Shown: positions 32,350 to 41,098, counted from the first letter of the stretch. The stretch is DNA of 52,544 nucleotides from a virus (IMGVR_UViG_3300021076_000027:1-52544), one strand, 5' to 3'. Notes: a model not told the origin generated them from the letters alone. Made by a program: numbers and translations.

Positions 32350-32355
32350 TATACT
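32350..32355 (+). promoter_or_regulatory. extended -10 promoter before GIY-YIG/glycosyltransferase pair
   Basis: TGCTATACT (TGn plus TATACT). Unlike the leaderless cases, a 28-nt leader with GAGGAACGAGG follows before ATG 32384. Confidence 0.6.
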
Positions 32356-32383
32356 AGATCGGCCCTAGAGGAACGAGGACACC

Positions 32384-32944
32384 ATGAGCAACGGCGAGAT
32401 CTATCTGATCGACAGTAGTGATTACTGGTATGTGGGATCTACCACTCGTGGTTGTGAACGTCGCTTCAAAGAACACATAGCTGGATACGATCCCTACAGT
32501 CTGGTGCAGGCTAAGATTCAGGAACTTGGTGCTGAGGCCTTTAGCTTCACGGTTGTTGAAGTCACTGAAGAGAATCCCATCGAAGTAGAGCAGCGATGGT
32601 ATGATTGGTATCTCGCCAATGACCCCCGTCAGACCTTGAACGGACGACGACCTGGGCTTTGGGACGGATGGAACAGGGGTAAGTCTCCATCTCTCACAAC
32701 ACGAGCTAAGCAGAGTATTGCGATGACCGGAAAGCCAGGTCCAAGAAAAGGCAAGACTCTCAGTGCGGAAACCCGAGCGAAGATTAGTGCCTCGCTGACC
32801 GGTAAAACTCAATCGAATGAGACACGAGCTAAGCGCAGTGCTGCACTCAAGGGACATTCCTATCAGGGAGTGCAACACCACACTGAAGAGACCAAAGCCA
32901 AGATTAGCGCATCTCTCAGAGCACGAAGAGGGGTATCATCATGA
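32384..32944 (+). CDS. GIY-YIG homing endonuclease with NUMOD3 repeats
   Basis: 186 residues. Core GEIYLIDSSDYWYVGSTTRG, basic helix CERRFKEH, catalytic Glu in PIEVEQRWYDWYL. The C-terminus has four NUMOD3-like repeats (TTRAKQSIA, SAETRAKIS, NETRAKRSA, EETKAKIS). It begins MSNG, identical to the first four residues of the glycosyltransferase it precedes, and uses a canonical leader. It has probably inserted behind that gene's original promoter and ribosome site. ATGA overlap with the next gene. Confidence 0.9.
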   Translation: MSNGEIYLIDSSDYWYVGSTTRGCERRFKEHIAGYDPYSLVQAKIQELGAEAFSFTVVEVTEENPIEVEQRWYDWYLANDPRQTLNGRRPGLWDGWNRGKSPSLTTRAKQSIAMTGKPGPRKGKTLSAETRAKISASLTGKTQSNETRAKRSAALKGHSYQGVQHHTEETKAKISASLRARRGVSS

Positions 32945-33588
32945 GCAATGGTGTAATGCTGGGGATTATTACTGCAGGGAGCCTTCAGACGCACTGCGTG
33001 CAGTCACTCTTGAAGGTGGTCGAGGCGAAGGCCGCAGAGGAGATCGTCATCCGCACGTGTGGTCCCTATCTCGACATGGGGCGCAACAACATGGTCGAGA
33101 TCTTCCGCAACGAGTACCCCCACTGCGACCGCCTCCTCTTCGTGGACTCCGACATCGGCTTCACACCCGAGCACGTCCAGCAGCTAGTGGACGATGACCT
33201 CCCCATCGTGGCCGGAGTGTACCACTCCCTCTACGAGACGGGCATCCATCCCATCGTGCACCAGTGGGTCGAGGAAGGTGGGCGCATGAGGCTCCCCCTC
33301 ATGAAGAAGTGGAACCGCCCGGAGGACGAGCACCTCGTGCCGGTCGATGGAGTGGGCGCAGGCTTCCTCATGATCCACCGCAGCGTGGTCGACAAGTTCG
33401 CCGCCATCTACGGTCCCCCGCAGATCTGGTTCGGCATCGACCACCGTGCTGGCGTCGAGCTAGGCGAGGATCTGACCTTCTGCGTCCGTGCCAACGACCT
33501 CGGCATCCCCGTTGTTGTCGATCGTCGGGTGCAGGTGGCCCACCAGAAGTCACTCGTCCTCCAAGGCCCCTACAACGAGCAGCCCTGA
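32941..33588 (+). CDS. glycosyltransferase, family-2-like
   Basis: 215 residues. A GT-A nucleotide-sugar fold is suggested by GIITAGSLQTHCVQSL near the N-terminus. LLFVDSDIGF (a D-x-D metal motif) is near residue 68, DGVGAGFLMIHRSVVDKF is the acceptor-side block, and ELGEDLTFCVRANDLGIPVVVD resembles the ED and distal motifs. These enzymes add sugars to proteins or DNA; the position next to the capsid and virion genes suggests virion protein glycosylation, which is inference. It is soluble with no membrane segment. Its start overlaps the inserted GIY-YIG gene. Confidence 0.8.
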   Translation: MSNGVMLGIITAGSLQTHCVQSLLKVVEAKAAEEIVIRTCGPYLDMGRNNMVEIFRNEYPHCDRLLFVDSDIGFTPEHVQQLVDDDLPIVAGVYHSLYETGIHPIVHQWVEEGGRMRLPLMKKWNRPEDEHLVPVDGVGAGFLMIHRSVVDKFAAIYGPPQIWFGIDHRAGVELGEDLTFCVRANDLGIPVVVDRRVQVAHQKSLVLQGPYNEQP

Positions 33589-33613
33589 TCCAGCCTGTCT
33601 TGACCCCCTAGTC

Positions 33614-33632
33614 TCCTACTAAGAGATGAAGA
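33614..33632 (+). repeat. start-associated palindromic element, copy 8
   Basis: TCCTACTAAGAGATG plus AAGA, with a TCTC/GAGA stem, 41 nt before ATG 33674. It overlaps a GACTC...GAGTC stem at 33631-33645. Confidence 0.55.
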
Positions 33633-33673
33633 CTCCATTGTGAGTCCCTACCCTGAGGAAAGGTACCACCGAT

Positions 33674-34231
33674 ATGAGCACCACCTTGCAGCAGCCGATC
33701 CTGATCCGCAACACCAAGCCCGGCCCGACCGTCTTCACCGACGCCAAGTCCGGTGCCGAGATCACGTGGGGCGGTGCCAACGACGCCATGGGCGACGACG
33801 TGCAGGCTGTCGACGCTGACCTCCTCAAGAACACCGAGTTCCTCCGCTCGCTGAGCCGTGGCACGTTCGAGGTCGAGTCAGCCCCCGATGATGTCATGCA
33901 GGCGCTTGCGGGCCATCTCGACTCCCCGGCGCTCCGTCGCCAGGCAGCCAACTGGGCAGCCAAGCAGGCCACTGAGGCAAGCACCTCGATCGAGAAGATC
34001 GAGCGCACCGACAAGAACGATATCGTGTCGGTCACGTGCGTCGGCCCGAACACTCGTGGCGACGGCGAGTGCGGCGAGCAGATCGCCGTCCGTGAGAACG
34101 CCAAGAACGAGAAGGCGCCTCTGTGCCCGACTCACTCGCAGCTTGCTCCGCAGTACGTGCCGACCGAGGACGGCGGCTGGGTCCGAGTGGGCCTCGCTGC
34201 ACGACAAACGCATCAGCCAGTGGTGTCATAA
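33674..34231 (+). CDS. virion-associated hypothetical protein with zinc site
   Basis: 185 residues with AGGAAAGG upstream. The N-terminal half is mixed (PILIRNTKPGPTVFTDAKSGAEITWGG, suited to a capsid-binding peptide). The middle is helical, and the end has a CVGPNTRGDGECGE...CPTH zinc-like site. The last residues (AARQTHQPVVS) may have changed when the adjacent GIY-YIG gene inserted 5 nt after the stop. No family is recognised. Confidence 0.6.
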   Translation: MSTTLQQPILIRNTKPGPTVFTDAKSGAEITWGGANDAMGDDVQAVDADLLKNTEFLRSLSRGTFEVESAPDDVMQALAGHLDSPALRRQAANWAAKQATEASTSIEKIERTDKNDIVSVTCVGPNTRGDGECGEQIAVRENAKNEKAPLCPTHSQLAPQYVPTEDGGWVRVGLAARQTHQPVVS

Positions 34232-34236
34232 CGATC

Positions 34237-34758
34237 ATGCAGTACGAGATCTACCTCATCACAGCCCCAGGATATTGGTACATTGGCTCTACTACAGTAG
34301 GCGCTAAGACAAGATTGCATCAGCATCTTGCTGGGTGGAGTGGAGCTAAGAAGCTGACTGCCAAGATCAAGATGTTGGGTGAAGATGCGTTTCAGATGAC
34401 AGTAGTTGAGAAGGGCAATGGCAATCCTATCGAAGCCGAACAGCGATGGTATGATTTCTACATCAGCATCTTCGGTAGCCATACCAGTCTCAATGGGAAG
34501 CGACCCTCTAACTGGGATGGTTACATGTTGGAGCATGGTCATACTGAGGATACCAAGCTCAAGATTAGTGCTGCACTCAAAGGTCGCCCACAATCATCAG
34601 AGTTGATTGCTAAGCGCAGCGCTGCTTTGATGGGTCATGCTACTTCAGCAGAGACCCGAGCTAAGATCAGCAATACTCTGACTGGTCACACTCAGAGCGA
34701 AGAAACCCGAGCCAAAAGAAGCGCATCTATGAAGCGCTATTACGCAGGAAAGAACTAA
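34237..34758 (+). CDS. GIY-YIG homing endonuclease with NUMOD3 repeats
   Basis: 173 residues. Core MQYEIYLITAPGYWYIGSTT, basic helix KTRLHQHL, catalytic Glu in PIEAEQRWYDFY. Four NUMOD3-like repeats follow (TEDTKLKIS, SELIAKRSA, SAETRAKIS, SEETRAKRS). It is strongly AT-rich compared with the flanking genes. It sits just after the stop of the 33674 gene. A CATAAC lies 4 nt upstream of the ATG, a poor -10 compared with the other endonuclease genes. Confidence 0.9.
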   Translation: MQYEIYLITAPGYWYIGSTTVGAKTRLHQHLAGWSGAKKLTAKIKMLGEDAFQMTVVEKGNGNPIEAEQRWYDFYISIFGSHTSLNGKRPSNWDGYMLEHGHTEDTKLKISAALKGRPQSSELIAKRSAALMGHATSAETRAKISNTLTGHTQSEETRAKRSASMKRYYAGKN

Positions 34759-34767
34759 GGGACCAGC

Positions 34768-35334
34768 ATGACAACTCCTTCCATCGATACCGACATGAGC
34801 GGTACGCTCATCACTACCGAGTGGGGCAACCCGCCTCAGAGCCAGCCCGCTGGTGTCGACAACTATCAGGGCTACGGCCTCGGTGGTCTTCAGCAGGTCT
34901 ACAAGTACCTCTACGACCCTGCCGACAACACGGCGCCCCTACTTGAGTCCGAGGGTGGCCTGGCCGCCCAGGAGCAGAAGTGGGTGGGCGAGGTCCAGAT
35001 CCTACAGCAGGCCGACCCGGCATTCCTCGCTGGCGAGATCGTAGCCGATGTCGTCTTCGAGAACCCCCTCAACACGCTCAACGAGGAGACTCGTGCCCGC
35101 AGCGCTGGCGAGAACGTGGTCGACTTCGATGCTGTCGTAGACCCGATCGTCCCCGACCCGATCGCCTACGGCGTGACGGAGGAGACCAAGGTCGAGGAGA
35201 CCCCCGCAGAGGCCCCTCAGGAGGTCGTAGAGGCCCCCGTCGTCGCAGAGACGCCCGTTGTCGCTCCTGAGCCTGTAGAGGCCCCTGTGGTCGATGAGGC
35301 CCCGGTCGAAGCCCCCGTCGAGAACCAGGAGTAA
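34768..35334 (+). CDS. virion-associated protein with Pro/Val/Glu tail
   Basis: 188 residues. The first 125 residues look globular (QGYGLGGLQQVYKYLYDPADN...WVGEVQILQQADPAFLAGEIVADVVFENP). The remaining ~60 are a low-complexity tail of APV/EAP repeats, likely extended and surface-exposed. No catalytic motif. It lies in the small structural-gene cluster after the capsid genes; head-to-tail or decoration function is inferred. Confidence 0.6.
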   Translation: MTTPSIDTDMSGTLITTEWGNPPQSQPAGVDNYQGYGLGGLQQVYKYLYDPADNTAPLLESEGGLAAQEQKWVGEVQILQQADPAFLAGEIVADVVFENPLNTLNEETRARSAGENVVDFDAVVDPIVPDPIAYGVTEETKVEETPAEAPQEVVEAPVVAETPVVAPEPVEAPVVDEAPVEAPVENQE

Positions 35335-35337
35335 CCC

Positions 35338-35649
35338 ATGCCGAACAACCCCGCATACTCAGCCGTCAACGGCGTCCCTGTCAACTACATCCCCGGCGAC
35401 TGGCCGGAGACCGCAGACCAGCGTGACTCCAACGAGAAGGCCTTCACCACGGGCGTCGGCCAGGAGCGTAGCTCCGCCGTTCAGGTGCCCGAGGCTGCTC
35501 AGGCCGCTCTCGAACTCTCGGGTGACGAGCGCCTGTACCCCGAGGAGATCGTGGCCATCGAGGTCGCCGCTCCTTCGGCACTCACGCCGGACATCGCTGG
35601 CAAGCAGGCATCGCAGACGCCCTACGTCAACTACCACCTCTTCCAGTAA
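35338..35649 (+). CDS. small structural-cluster protein
   Basis: 103 residues with AGGAGTAACCC before the ATG. It is acidic, without Cys, and has PAYSAVNGVPVNYIPGDWPETADQRDSNEK at the start and a hydrophobic aromatic end (YVNYHLFQ). I do not recognise it. Tight spacing in the cluster is the reason to call it real. Confidence 0.58.
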   Translation: MPNNPAYSAVNGVPVNYIPGDWPETADQRDSNEKAFTTGVGQERSSAVQVPEAAQAALELSGDERLYPEEIVAIEVAAPSALTPDIAGKQASQTPYVNYHLFQ

Positions 35650-35658
35650 GGACTCCGC

Positions 35659-35991
35659 ATGGCAGATCCCCTACAGCCGCCGCTTCCGCAGCCTCCCAAC
35701 TGGGGCGCCTACGTCGCTGGTGTCGACACGATCCAGTGGTACTACCTGACCGAGGCTGACGAGGCCGCTACGGCGACCTACTACTTCGCTCAGAAGATCA
35801 CCAACCCGACTGAGACCTCGATCCACCTCGGTGCGGTCGTCGCCAAGCCTTCGGGCAGCACCCCTGGCATCGGCCAGATCACGGGTGGCCAGAAGACTGG
35901 TGACACGACTCTCGGCGGAGCCAACACGGTGGCCACTCGTGGCGCCAAGGCCAACATCCCGAACTCGCTACCCGGAGGGTACACCCCGTAA
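35659..35991 (+). CDS. small structural-cluster protein
   Basis: 110 residues with AAGGAC upstream. It has a Pro-rich N-terminus (QPPLPQPPNWGAYVAG) and an aromatic beta segment (DTIQWYYLTEADEAATATYYFAQKI). A Gly/Thr-rich C-terminus follows. Composition fits a virion adaptor protein. It ends in a TAATG overlap with the next gene. Family unknown. Confidence 0.58.
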   Translation: MADPLQPPLPQPPNWGAYVAGVDTIQWYYLTEADEAATATYYFAQKITNPTETSIHLGAVVAKPSGSTPGIGQITGGQKTGDTTLGGANTVATRGAKANIPNSLPGGYTP

Positions 35992-36452
35992 TGAAAACCT
36001 ACAGCTTCCACGACCCCAAGATCGAGGAGATGGCGAAGGTCGCCTTCGACCTCAACGCCCTCATGTCCTTGACCTACCTGCCGAACGCTGTTGCCAACAA
36101 CATGCTCGGCAACATCACCACGACCGGTCTGTTCATGTCGATCCACTCGGCCTCGCCGGGTCAGACCGGTGCGAGCGAGCTTGTCGCTGGTACTGCGTAC
36201 ACCCTCGTGTCCGGTGGTCGTCCTCCGATCGGATGGGCCGCTGCGTCGGTTGGTGTCGTAGTCTCGAACACTACGCAGACCTTCGCCATGTTGGTCACGC
36301 AGGCTGGTGGTATCCCCTACTTCGGTCTGTGGACTGCCAACTCCGGTGGTACCTACCTCGGCGGTGGCCCGACCTCTGGTCTGTCCGGCTCGATCCCGTC
36401 CGGCGCTAGCGTGATCTTCACGAACGGCGTCACCTTGACGGTCGCTGGCTAA
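35991..36452 (+). CDS. virion protein, tail/decoration type
   Basis: 153 residues. After an N-terminal helical 35 residues the protein is a Gly/Ser/Thr beta domain (NNMLGNITTTGLFMSIHSASPGQTGASELV...YFGLWTANSGGTYLGGGPTSGLSG). Its pattern resembles that of the protein at 23941. Such proteins decorate tails or heads in actinophages. Coupled on both sides by TAATG. Confidence 0.62.
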   Translation: MKTYSFHDPKIEEMAKVAFDLNALMSLTYLPNAVANNMLGNITTTGLFMSIHSASPGQTGASELVAGTAYTLVSGGRPPIGWAAASVGVVVSNTTQTFAMLVTQAGGIPYFGLWTANSGGTYLGGGPTSGLSGSIPSGASVIFTNGVTLTVAG

Positions 36453-36574
36453 TGGGTCTTCAGTTGGGGGTCACTGGCCATGCCGTTGCGACGGTCGTGC
36501 TGCCTACCCCCGCTGCGAGCGATGAGGATGATGAGAGTGCCGATCACAAGGATGCAACTAGCGACGACGAGTAG
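36452..36574 (+). CDS. 40-residue acidic peptide
   Basis: The ATG overlaps the previous TAA (TAATG) and the frame runs 40 codons to a TAG 8 nt before the next gene. The second half is almost all Asp, Glu and Ser (ASDEDDESADHKDATSDDE). A small acidic tail-like protein coupled to its neighbour is plausible. Its short length keeps confidence moderate. Confidence 0.5.
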   Translation: MGLQLGVTGHAVATVVLPTPAASDEDDESADHKDATSDDE

Positions 36575-36582
36575 GAACAACG

Positions 36583-38208
36583 ATGAGTAACACAACTGGT
36601 ACCATCGTCAGCCCGGCCACTCCGGCATTCGCTATGTACGAGCGCATTGCCCGCTTCCTTCAGACCGGTTCCCTAACCCCGATCTTCTCGTCAGCCCCGG
36701 CCTTCCGTGCGTCGTCGGCAGTCACGGCTTCCCCCGGCGCTGCCACTACGGGAGCCATAACCCTGTCGGCTAACATCGTCGCTGGTGACCTGATCCTGGC
36801 GAACGTGGTCGTCGCCTCCCAGGGATACCTCTTGACCCCGCCCGCTGGCTGGTCTCTCTACACCCGTAACCTGACGACTGGTGTCGGTCACCATGTCTTC
36901 TACAAGATCGCCGTGGCCGGTGACATCGGGGCGAGCGTCACCTTCACCTCGGGCACCTCGACGGCCTGGTCGATCTCGACGTGCTCCTACTCCGGTGTGT
37001 GGGCAGCGTGCCCCTTCAACGGTGGTGGCCAAGGATTCACGGTCGCAGCGTCGGAGAACACGATGACCGCCCCCGCCGTCACGACCACGGTGACGAACAC
37101 GCTCGTCATCCAGGCTAGCTGCATCTCCAACAACGGAGCGGGCCTGAGCGTCCCGGCGACGAACCGAGCCGCTGACACTGGCGGCACCCTCTCGGGGTGT
37201 ATCAGTGAGCAGGCCCAGCTGACGCCAGGAACCACCTCAGGTCAGACGATCAGTTGGACGACCGCTGCCGTCGCCTGTACCGTCCAAGTTGTACTTCAAG
37301 GAGTTCCGACTACGGTCTCGGCTCCCGCTGGCAACTGGGCCTACATCGACTCAGCACAGCAGGCCACCTCTACTAACGTCGTCACCTACATCTGGCAGAC
37401 CAGTTCCAACAACTCCGGCATCACCTGGTACTTGGTCTTCTTCCTCGGAAGCAACAACGGCTACGGCGGAGGCACGAGTCAGACCGACTTCCGCTTCTAC
37501 GCCTGCGAGACATACTCCACGTCCACTCGTGTCTGGAACGCACCGACGACTGCGTGCAACAACGCAGCCACCGGTAACGCCATCAGTTCGGGCACCTCGC
37601 CGCCGTGGGCGCAGGTATGGGGATCGAACCTCGGTGTCGGCAACCCCTATGCGTCACAGGTTCTCAGTGCCGTTACCATGGTCATCGGCACTACGAACCT
37701 CCTCGTCGCAGCTAACGCTGACGGCTTCTTCTTGTCTGTCTACACGACCTCGACCCTGGCTTCGTCCTACGTCGGCGCCTTCACATCGCTAGTCACGAAC
37801 CCGGCGTTGACCGATGGTGGGATCGTCCACTGCAACCTTATGGTCACGGCGGGACAGGGTGCATCCCGAGACCCCGGTCCGACCACCTTCACCTACTTCA
37901 GCTACTACAACCAGGGCACCTTCTGGCCGAACAGCCTCGCCTTCCAGGGTAACGTCAACGGGGCGAACACGTCTAACGACATCTATCAGGCTGCTGCCAC
38001 GACACTCATCACTTCCCGTGTCTCGCTGTCGAAGGGTCAGTCATCGGCAGTGACACTAGGCAACCTGCGTGGCTTGCTCCCGACGTGGCTTCAGTTGGTC
38101 CCGACGACGGGTATGGTTTGGGGCGACACCGTGACCGAGGGATCAGACACTTTGACCTACGTTCAGGGTATCAGCACCAACCTCTTCATCGACACGTCGG
38201 TTGCGTGA
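36583..38208 (+). CDS. large adhesin/tail-fibre-like protein
   Basis: 541 residues. After ~40 residues comes a module with VAGDLILANVVVAS...PAGWSLYTRN...GDIGASVTFTSGTS, an Ig/FN3-like beta domain also found twice in the next gene. The second half is aromatic and Gly/Asn/Thr-rich (YIWQTSSNNSGITWYLVFFLGSNNGYGG), suggestive of a jelly-roll carbohydrate-binding domain, and ends in beta repeats. No enzymatic motif. Exposed fibre or head-decoration role is inferred. Confidence 0.65.
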   Translation: MSNTTGTIVSPATPAFAMYERIARFLQTGSLTPIFSSAPAFRASSAVTASPGAATTGAITLSANIVAGDLILANVVVASQGYLLTPPAGWSLYTRNLTTGVGHHVFYKIAVAGDIGASVTFTSGTSTAWSISTCSYSGVWAACPFNGGGQGFTVAASENTMTAPAVTTTVTNTLVIQASCISNNGAGLSVPATNRAADTGGTLSGCISEQAQLTPGTTSGQTISWTTAAVACTVQVVLQGVPTTVSAPAGNWAYIDSAQQATSTNVVTYIWQTSSNNSGITWYLVFFLGSNNGYGGGTSQTDFRFYACETYSTSTRVWNAPTTACNNAATGNAISSGTSPPWAQVWGSNLGVGNPYASQVLSAVTMVIGTTNLLVAANADGFFLSVYTTSTLASSYVGAFTSLVTNPALTDGGIVHCNLMVTAGQGASRDPGPTTFTYFSYYNQGTFWPNSLAFQGNVNGANTSNDIYQAAATTLITSRVSLSKGQSSAVTLGNLRGLLPTWLQLVPTTGMVWGDTVTEGSDTLTYVQGISTNLFIDTSVA

Positions 38209-38264
38209 TGCGTGTCTGCGTTCTGTCTCGGCGGTAGCCGAGTAGCAGCTACAAGGGCTGAGCT

Positions 38265-41063
38265 ATGAGCCTGTCCTGGTTGACGGGTTTCTCTACGGGT
38301 GCCACTCTGGTCGCCTCGGGTACCGGCTATGGTTCCGGCTTCACTGCCGGTAACGCCATTCAGGCTGGCGACCTCATCATCGTCACTCTGCTCTGTGGTG
38401 GTGCGGCTGCCGGTGTGATCCCCACTGCTGTCGGCATGTCCGACAACCTCGGCGCTGGCGGTGCTCCATGGACCGCCATCGTCCCGGTCACCACCAGCGT
38501 CACTGGGTCTACGCAGTGGGCCTCCATGCAGATGTGGACGAAGCGTGCAGTCGGTGGCGAGACTACCTTCACGCCTACCTTCACGCAGACGACTCATACC
38601 CGCAACTCCCTGACGGTCGATGTCATCCGAGGGTCCGAGGGTCTCGCAACCATCGACCCGAACTGGGTCGGCAACTCTTGGACGACTGGCACCTCGAATG
38701 CCTCGACGGCTAATGACCAGTCCCTTGCGCTGGCTATGCCGAGCGGCACCACGGCTACTCAGTCGACCTCGATGGTCTATGCCTTCACTGGGCCGGGTAA
38801 CACCTTCGGTAGCATCCCCACGATCAACTCAGCCAACGTGGTGGGCGGTACGGCCACGGCTCTCACGGGTGGTGCCTCCACGAACATGGGTGCCTCGGCC
38901 TTCTACCTGACCGCAGGCACTCCTCGTGCCGGTAGTACGGCGAACGTCTGGCGCTCATGGACGACATCCTTTACCGTCGTCAGCGCCAATGTCACCCTCT
39001 TCGAGGCTTCGACAGTCGTAGCCAAGAACCCCTTCGGATCGTGGAGGCGCAGTCCGACCATCCACCAGTGGATCGTCAATCAGGTGGTTACGACTGCCAC
39101 CACCGGCACCAACCCCGCTGTCACGTTCGCCACCACTGGAACCAACTTCCAGCCCGGCGACATCCTCCTCTTCGTCGTCGGCAACGACGGTGGTACGGCT
39201 GCCCCAACTCTAGTCACTGACGGATTCGGCAACGTCGCTGCTGAGATGAAGGCCAAGGCTGCTTCAGCGTGTGCGATCTCCCTGTGGGGCTTCGTCATCC
39301 CCACGGGCGCCATCGTCAACACGAACATCGGACCTACATGGACGATCAACCAGAATAACTGCTCGGTCATCGCCTATGACCTCGCTGGCGGTACTGCCTC
39401 CGTCCCGATGACGACCTCCGGGGTCCCATATTTCGACACCTCTGCTCTCGGCTCCTTCACTGCCGCCACCGACTCTAGTGGAGCTACCTCGGTCACCAAC
39501 GGATTCGGTGGCGAGTTCATCCTTCATGGCTCTGCTGTCACCGCTGCTATCACGGCACCGAGCGTCACGCCGTCAACGAACCCGGCTCCGAACTTCAGAG
39601 GGTTCACTGCTATCGGAACGCCGGACTCTGCCTCCGCCAGCATCGTCACATTGTCGAGCTACGACCAGTTCGCCGCTGGCGGTAAGACTTACAACCCGAT
39701 ACATTCATGGACCACAAGCCGCATCGGCGCCTCGTTCACGTATGCTCTGCGTCAGCAGATCACAAACCAGTCGGCCGAACTGGACACCACCTTCAGTGCC
39801 GTCGCTACGGCTACCATCACTGTCGCTGGCACTGGCGCAGAGACAACCACCTTCACTGGATCTGCCGCTGGTGCGGTCACCGTCCCGTCGACTGCCACCA
39901 CCTCGATCACCTTCACCTCTGTTGCTGCGGGCATCGTAGGCTACCCCTCCACGGGCGAACTCGACACAAGCTTCACGAGCGTTGCCTCGGCCACGATCAC
40001 CGTACCGGCCACTGGCGAGGCTGACACCACCTTCAACGGCACGGCCTCGGGTACCGTCAATGTCTTCGGGTCCGGCGAACTCGATATCACGGTCACCACC
40101 TCGGCGGCAGGTCTGGTGGTCCTCACTGGTACCGGCGAGCTAGATGTCGCCTTCACGAGTGAGGCTGACGCAACTGTCTCGATCGCCTCCTCGGCCAACG
40201 CTGACGTAGCCTTCACCGGAGACTCCACGGCTACGGTCACAGTCAACGCTACGGGCGAACTCGACATCACCTTCACGAGCGCTGGTACGGCAACTGTCTC
40301 GATCGTCTCGTCAGCAGGACTCGACATCGGCTTCGTCTCCTCGGCTACCGCAACCGTCAAGATCCCGGCTACCGGAGAGCTTGACATCGGCTACTCTTCC
40401 GTCGCTGCTCCTGTGGACGTCGTGGTGGCAACAGGCGAACTCGACATCGGCTTCACTGGCGTGGCGGCAGGACAGCAGGAGCTTCCTGGTACCGGCACTC
40501 TCAACGTAGGCTTCATCTCTCTGGCCACGGCCACAGTCTCGATCGATGCCACCGCAGAACTCGACATCGCCTTCACTGACCTCGCAGCCGGTGCGGTCCA
40601 TGTCTCTGGTACTGGTGAACTCGACATCGCCTTCGAGGGCGTAGCCTCTGTCAACCTCAACAGGGATGGCTCTGGCGAGCTTGACATCGCCTTCGAGAGC
40701 TTGGCTACCTACTCTGTCGAGGATGACGGCGAGGCTGCCTTCGGTGCTGCCTTCACGAGCTTGGCGGTCGGCACCATCACCATCCCGGCCACTGGTGAGC
40801 TACAGATCGGCTTCGGCTCATCAGCGGCGAACCGTCGTGATGGCACATGCACAGTGGACATCGGCTTCACTAGCCTCGCTCGGGGCGCCTGGGTTACCGC
40901 TCCGGCAGTCCCCTTCGTAGAGCAGGGCATGATCTTCGGGGTCCCGGCCATCCTCGAAGTCTCACAGCCCGGCCCCGGCCAGGACAGAGACCCGGCCAAC
41001 TCCTCACAGCCTGTGGCCACGCAGACGTTCAAGCCCGGCAACGGCCCCTGGCCACCTGCCTAA
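38265..41063 (+). CDS. repeat-rich fibre/adhesin
   Basis: 932 residues. Two N-terminal beta modules (QAGDLIIVTLLCGG and QPGDILLFVVGNDGG) resemble the module of the preceding gene. From about residue 500 there are about nineteen tandem 20-residue repeats, consensus TGELDIxFTSxATATVxIxx, probably a beta-solenoid or stacked beta stalk. The end (residues ~885-932) is Pro/Gly-rich. Such repeats set fibre length and vary by recombination. A weak ribosome site precedes the ATG. The next gene starts after a further palindromic element. Confidence 0.72.
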   Translation: MSLSWLTGFSTGATLVASGTGYGSGFTAGNAIQAGDLIIVTLLCGGAAAGVIPTAVGMSDNLGAGGAPWTAIVPVTTSVTGSTQWASMQMWTKRAVGGETTFTPTFTQTTHTRNSLTVDVIRGSEGLATIDPNWVGNSWTTGTSNASTANDQSLALAMPSGTTATQSTSMVYAFTGPGNTFGSIPTINSANVVGGTATALTGGASTNMGASAFYLTAGTPRAGSTANVWRSWTTSFTVVSANVTLFEASTVVAKNPFGSWRRSPTIHQWIVNQVVTTATTGTNPAVTFATTGTNFQPGDILLFVVGNDGGTAAPTLVTDGFGNVAAEMKAKAASACAISLWGFVIPTGAIVNTNIGPTWTINQNNCSVIAYDLAGGTASVPMTTSGVPYFDTSALGSFTAATDSSGATSVTNGFGGEFILHGSAVTAAITAPSVTPSTNPAPNFRGFTAIGTPDSASASIVTLSSYDQFAAGGKTYNPIHSWTTSRIGASFTYALRQQITNQSAELDTTFSAVATATITVAGTGAETTTFTGSAAGAVTVPSTATTSITFTSVAAGIVGYPSTGELDTSFTSVASATITVPATGEADTTFNGTASGTVNVFGSGELDITVTTSAAGLVVLTGTGELDVAFTSEADATVSIASSANADVAFTGDSTATVTVNATGELDITFTSAGTATVSIVSSAGLDIGFVSSATATVKIPATGELDIGYSSVAAPVDVVVATGELDIGFTGVAAGQQELPGTGTLNVGFISLATATVSIDATAELDIAFTDLAAGAVHVSGTGELDIAFEGVASVNLNRDGSGELDIAFESLATYSVEDDGEAAFGAAFTSLAVGTITIPATGELQIGFGSSAANRRDGTCTVDIGFTSLARGAWVTAPAVPFVEQGMIFGVPAILEVSQPGPGQDRDPANSSQPVATQTFKPGNGPWPPA
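39771..40893 (+). repeat. tandem 60-bp coding repeats (20-residue units)
   Basis: About nineteen consecutive units of exactly 60 bp. Each encodes a 20-residue unit of the TGELDIxFTS type with conserved GEL, D and F positions. Spacing is strict, while unit sequences differ, so the array is old enough to have diverged. Confidence 0.85.
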
Positions 41064-41074
41064 CCCCCCGAATA

Positions 41075-41093
41075 TCCACCTAAGAGGCGGAGG
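41075..41093 (+). repeat. start-associated palindromic element, copy 9
   Basis: TCCACCTAAGAGGCG plus GAGG, 5 nt before ATG 41099; here the 3' GGAGG also serves as the ribosome site. Confidence 0.6.
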
Positions 41094-41098
41094 TACCA

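Noticed and set aside
39771-40893. 60-bp periodic repeats as a CRISPR array
   Set aside because: The repeats are in frame, encode a regular 20-residue protein motif and have no conserved repeat/unique spacer structure.
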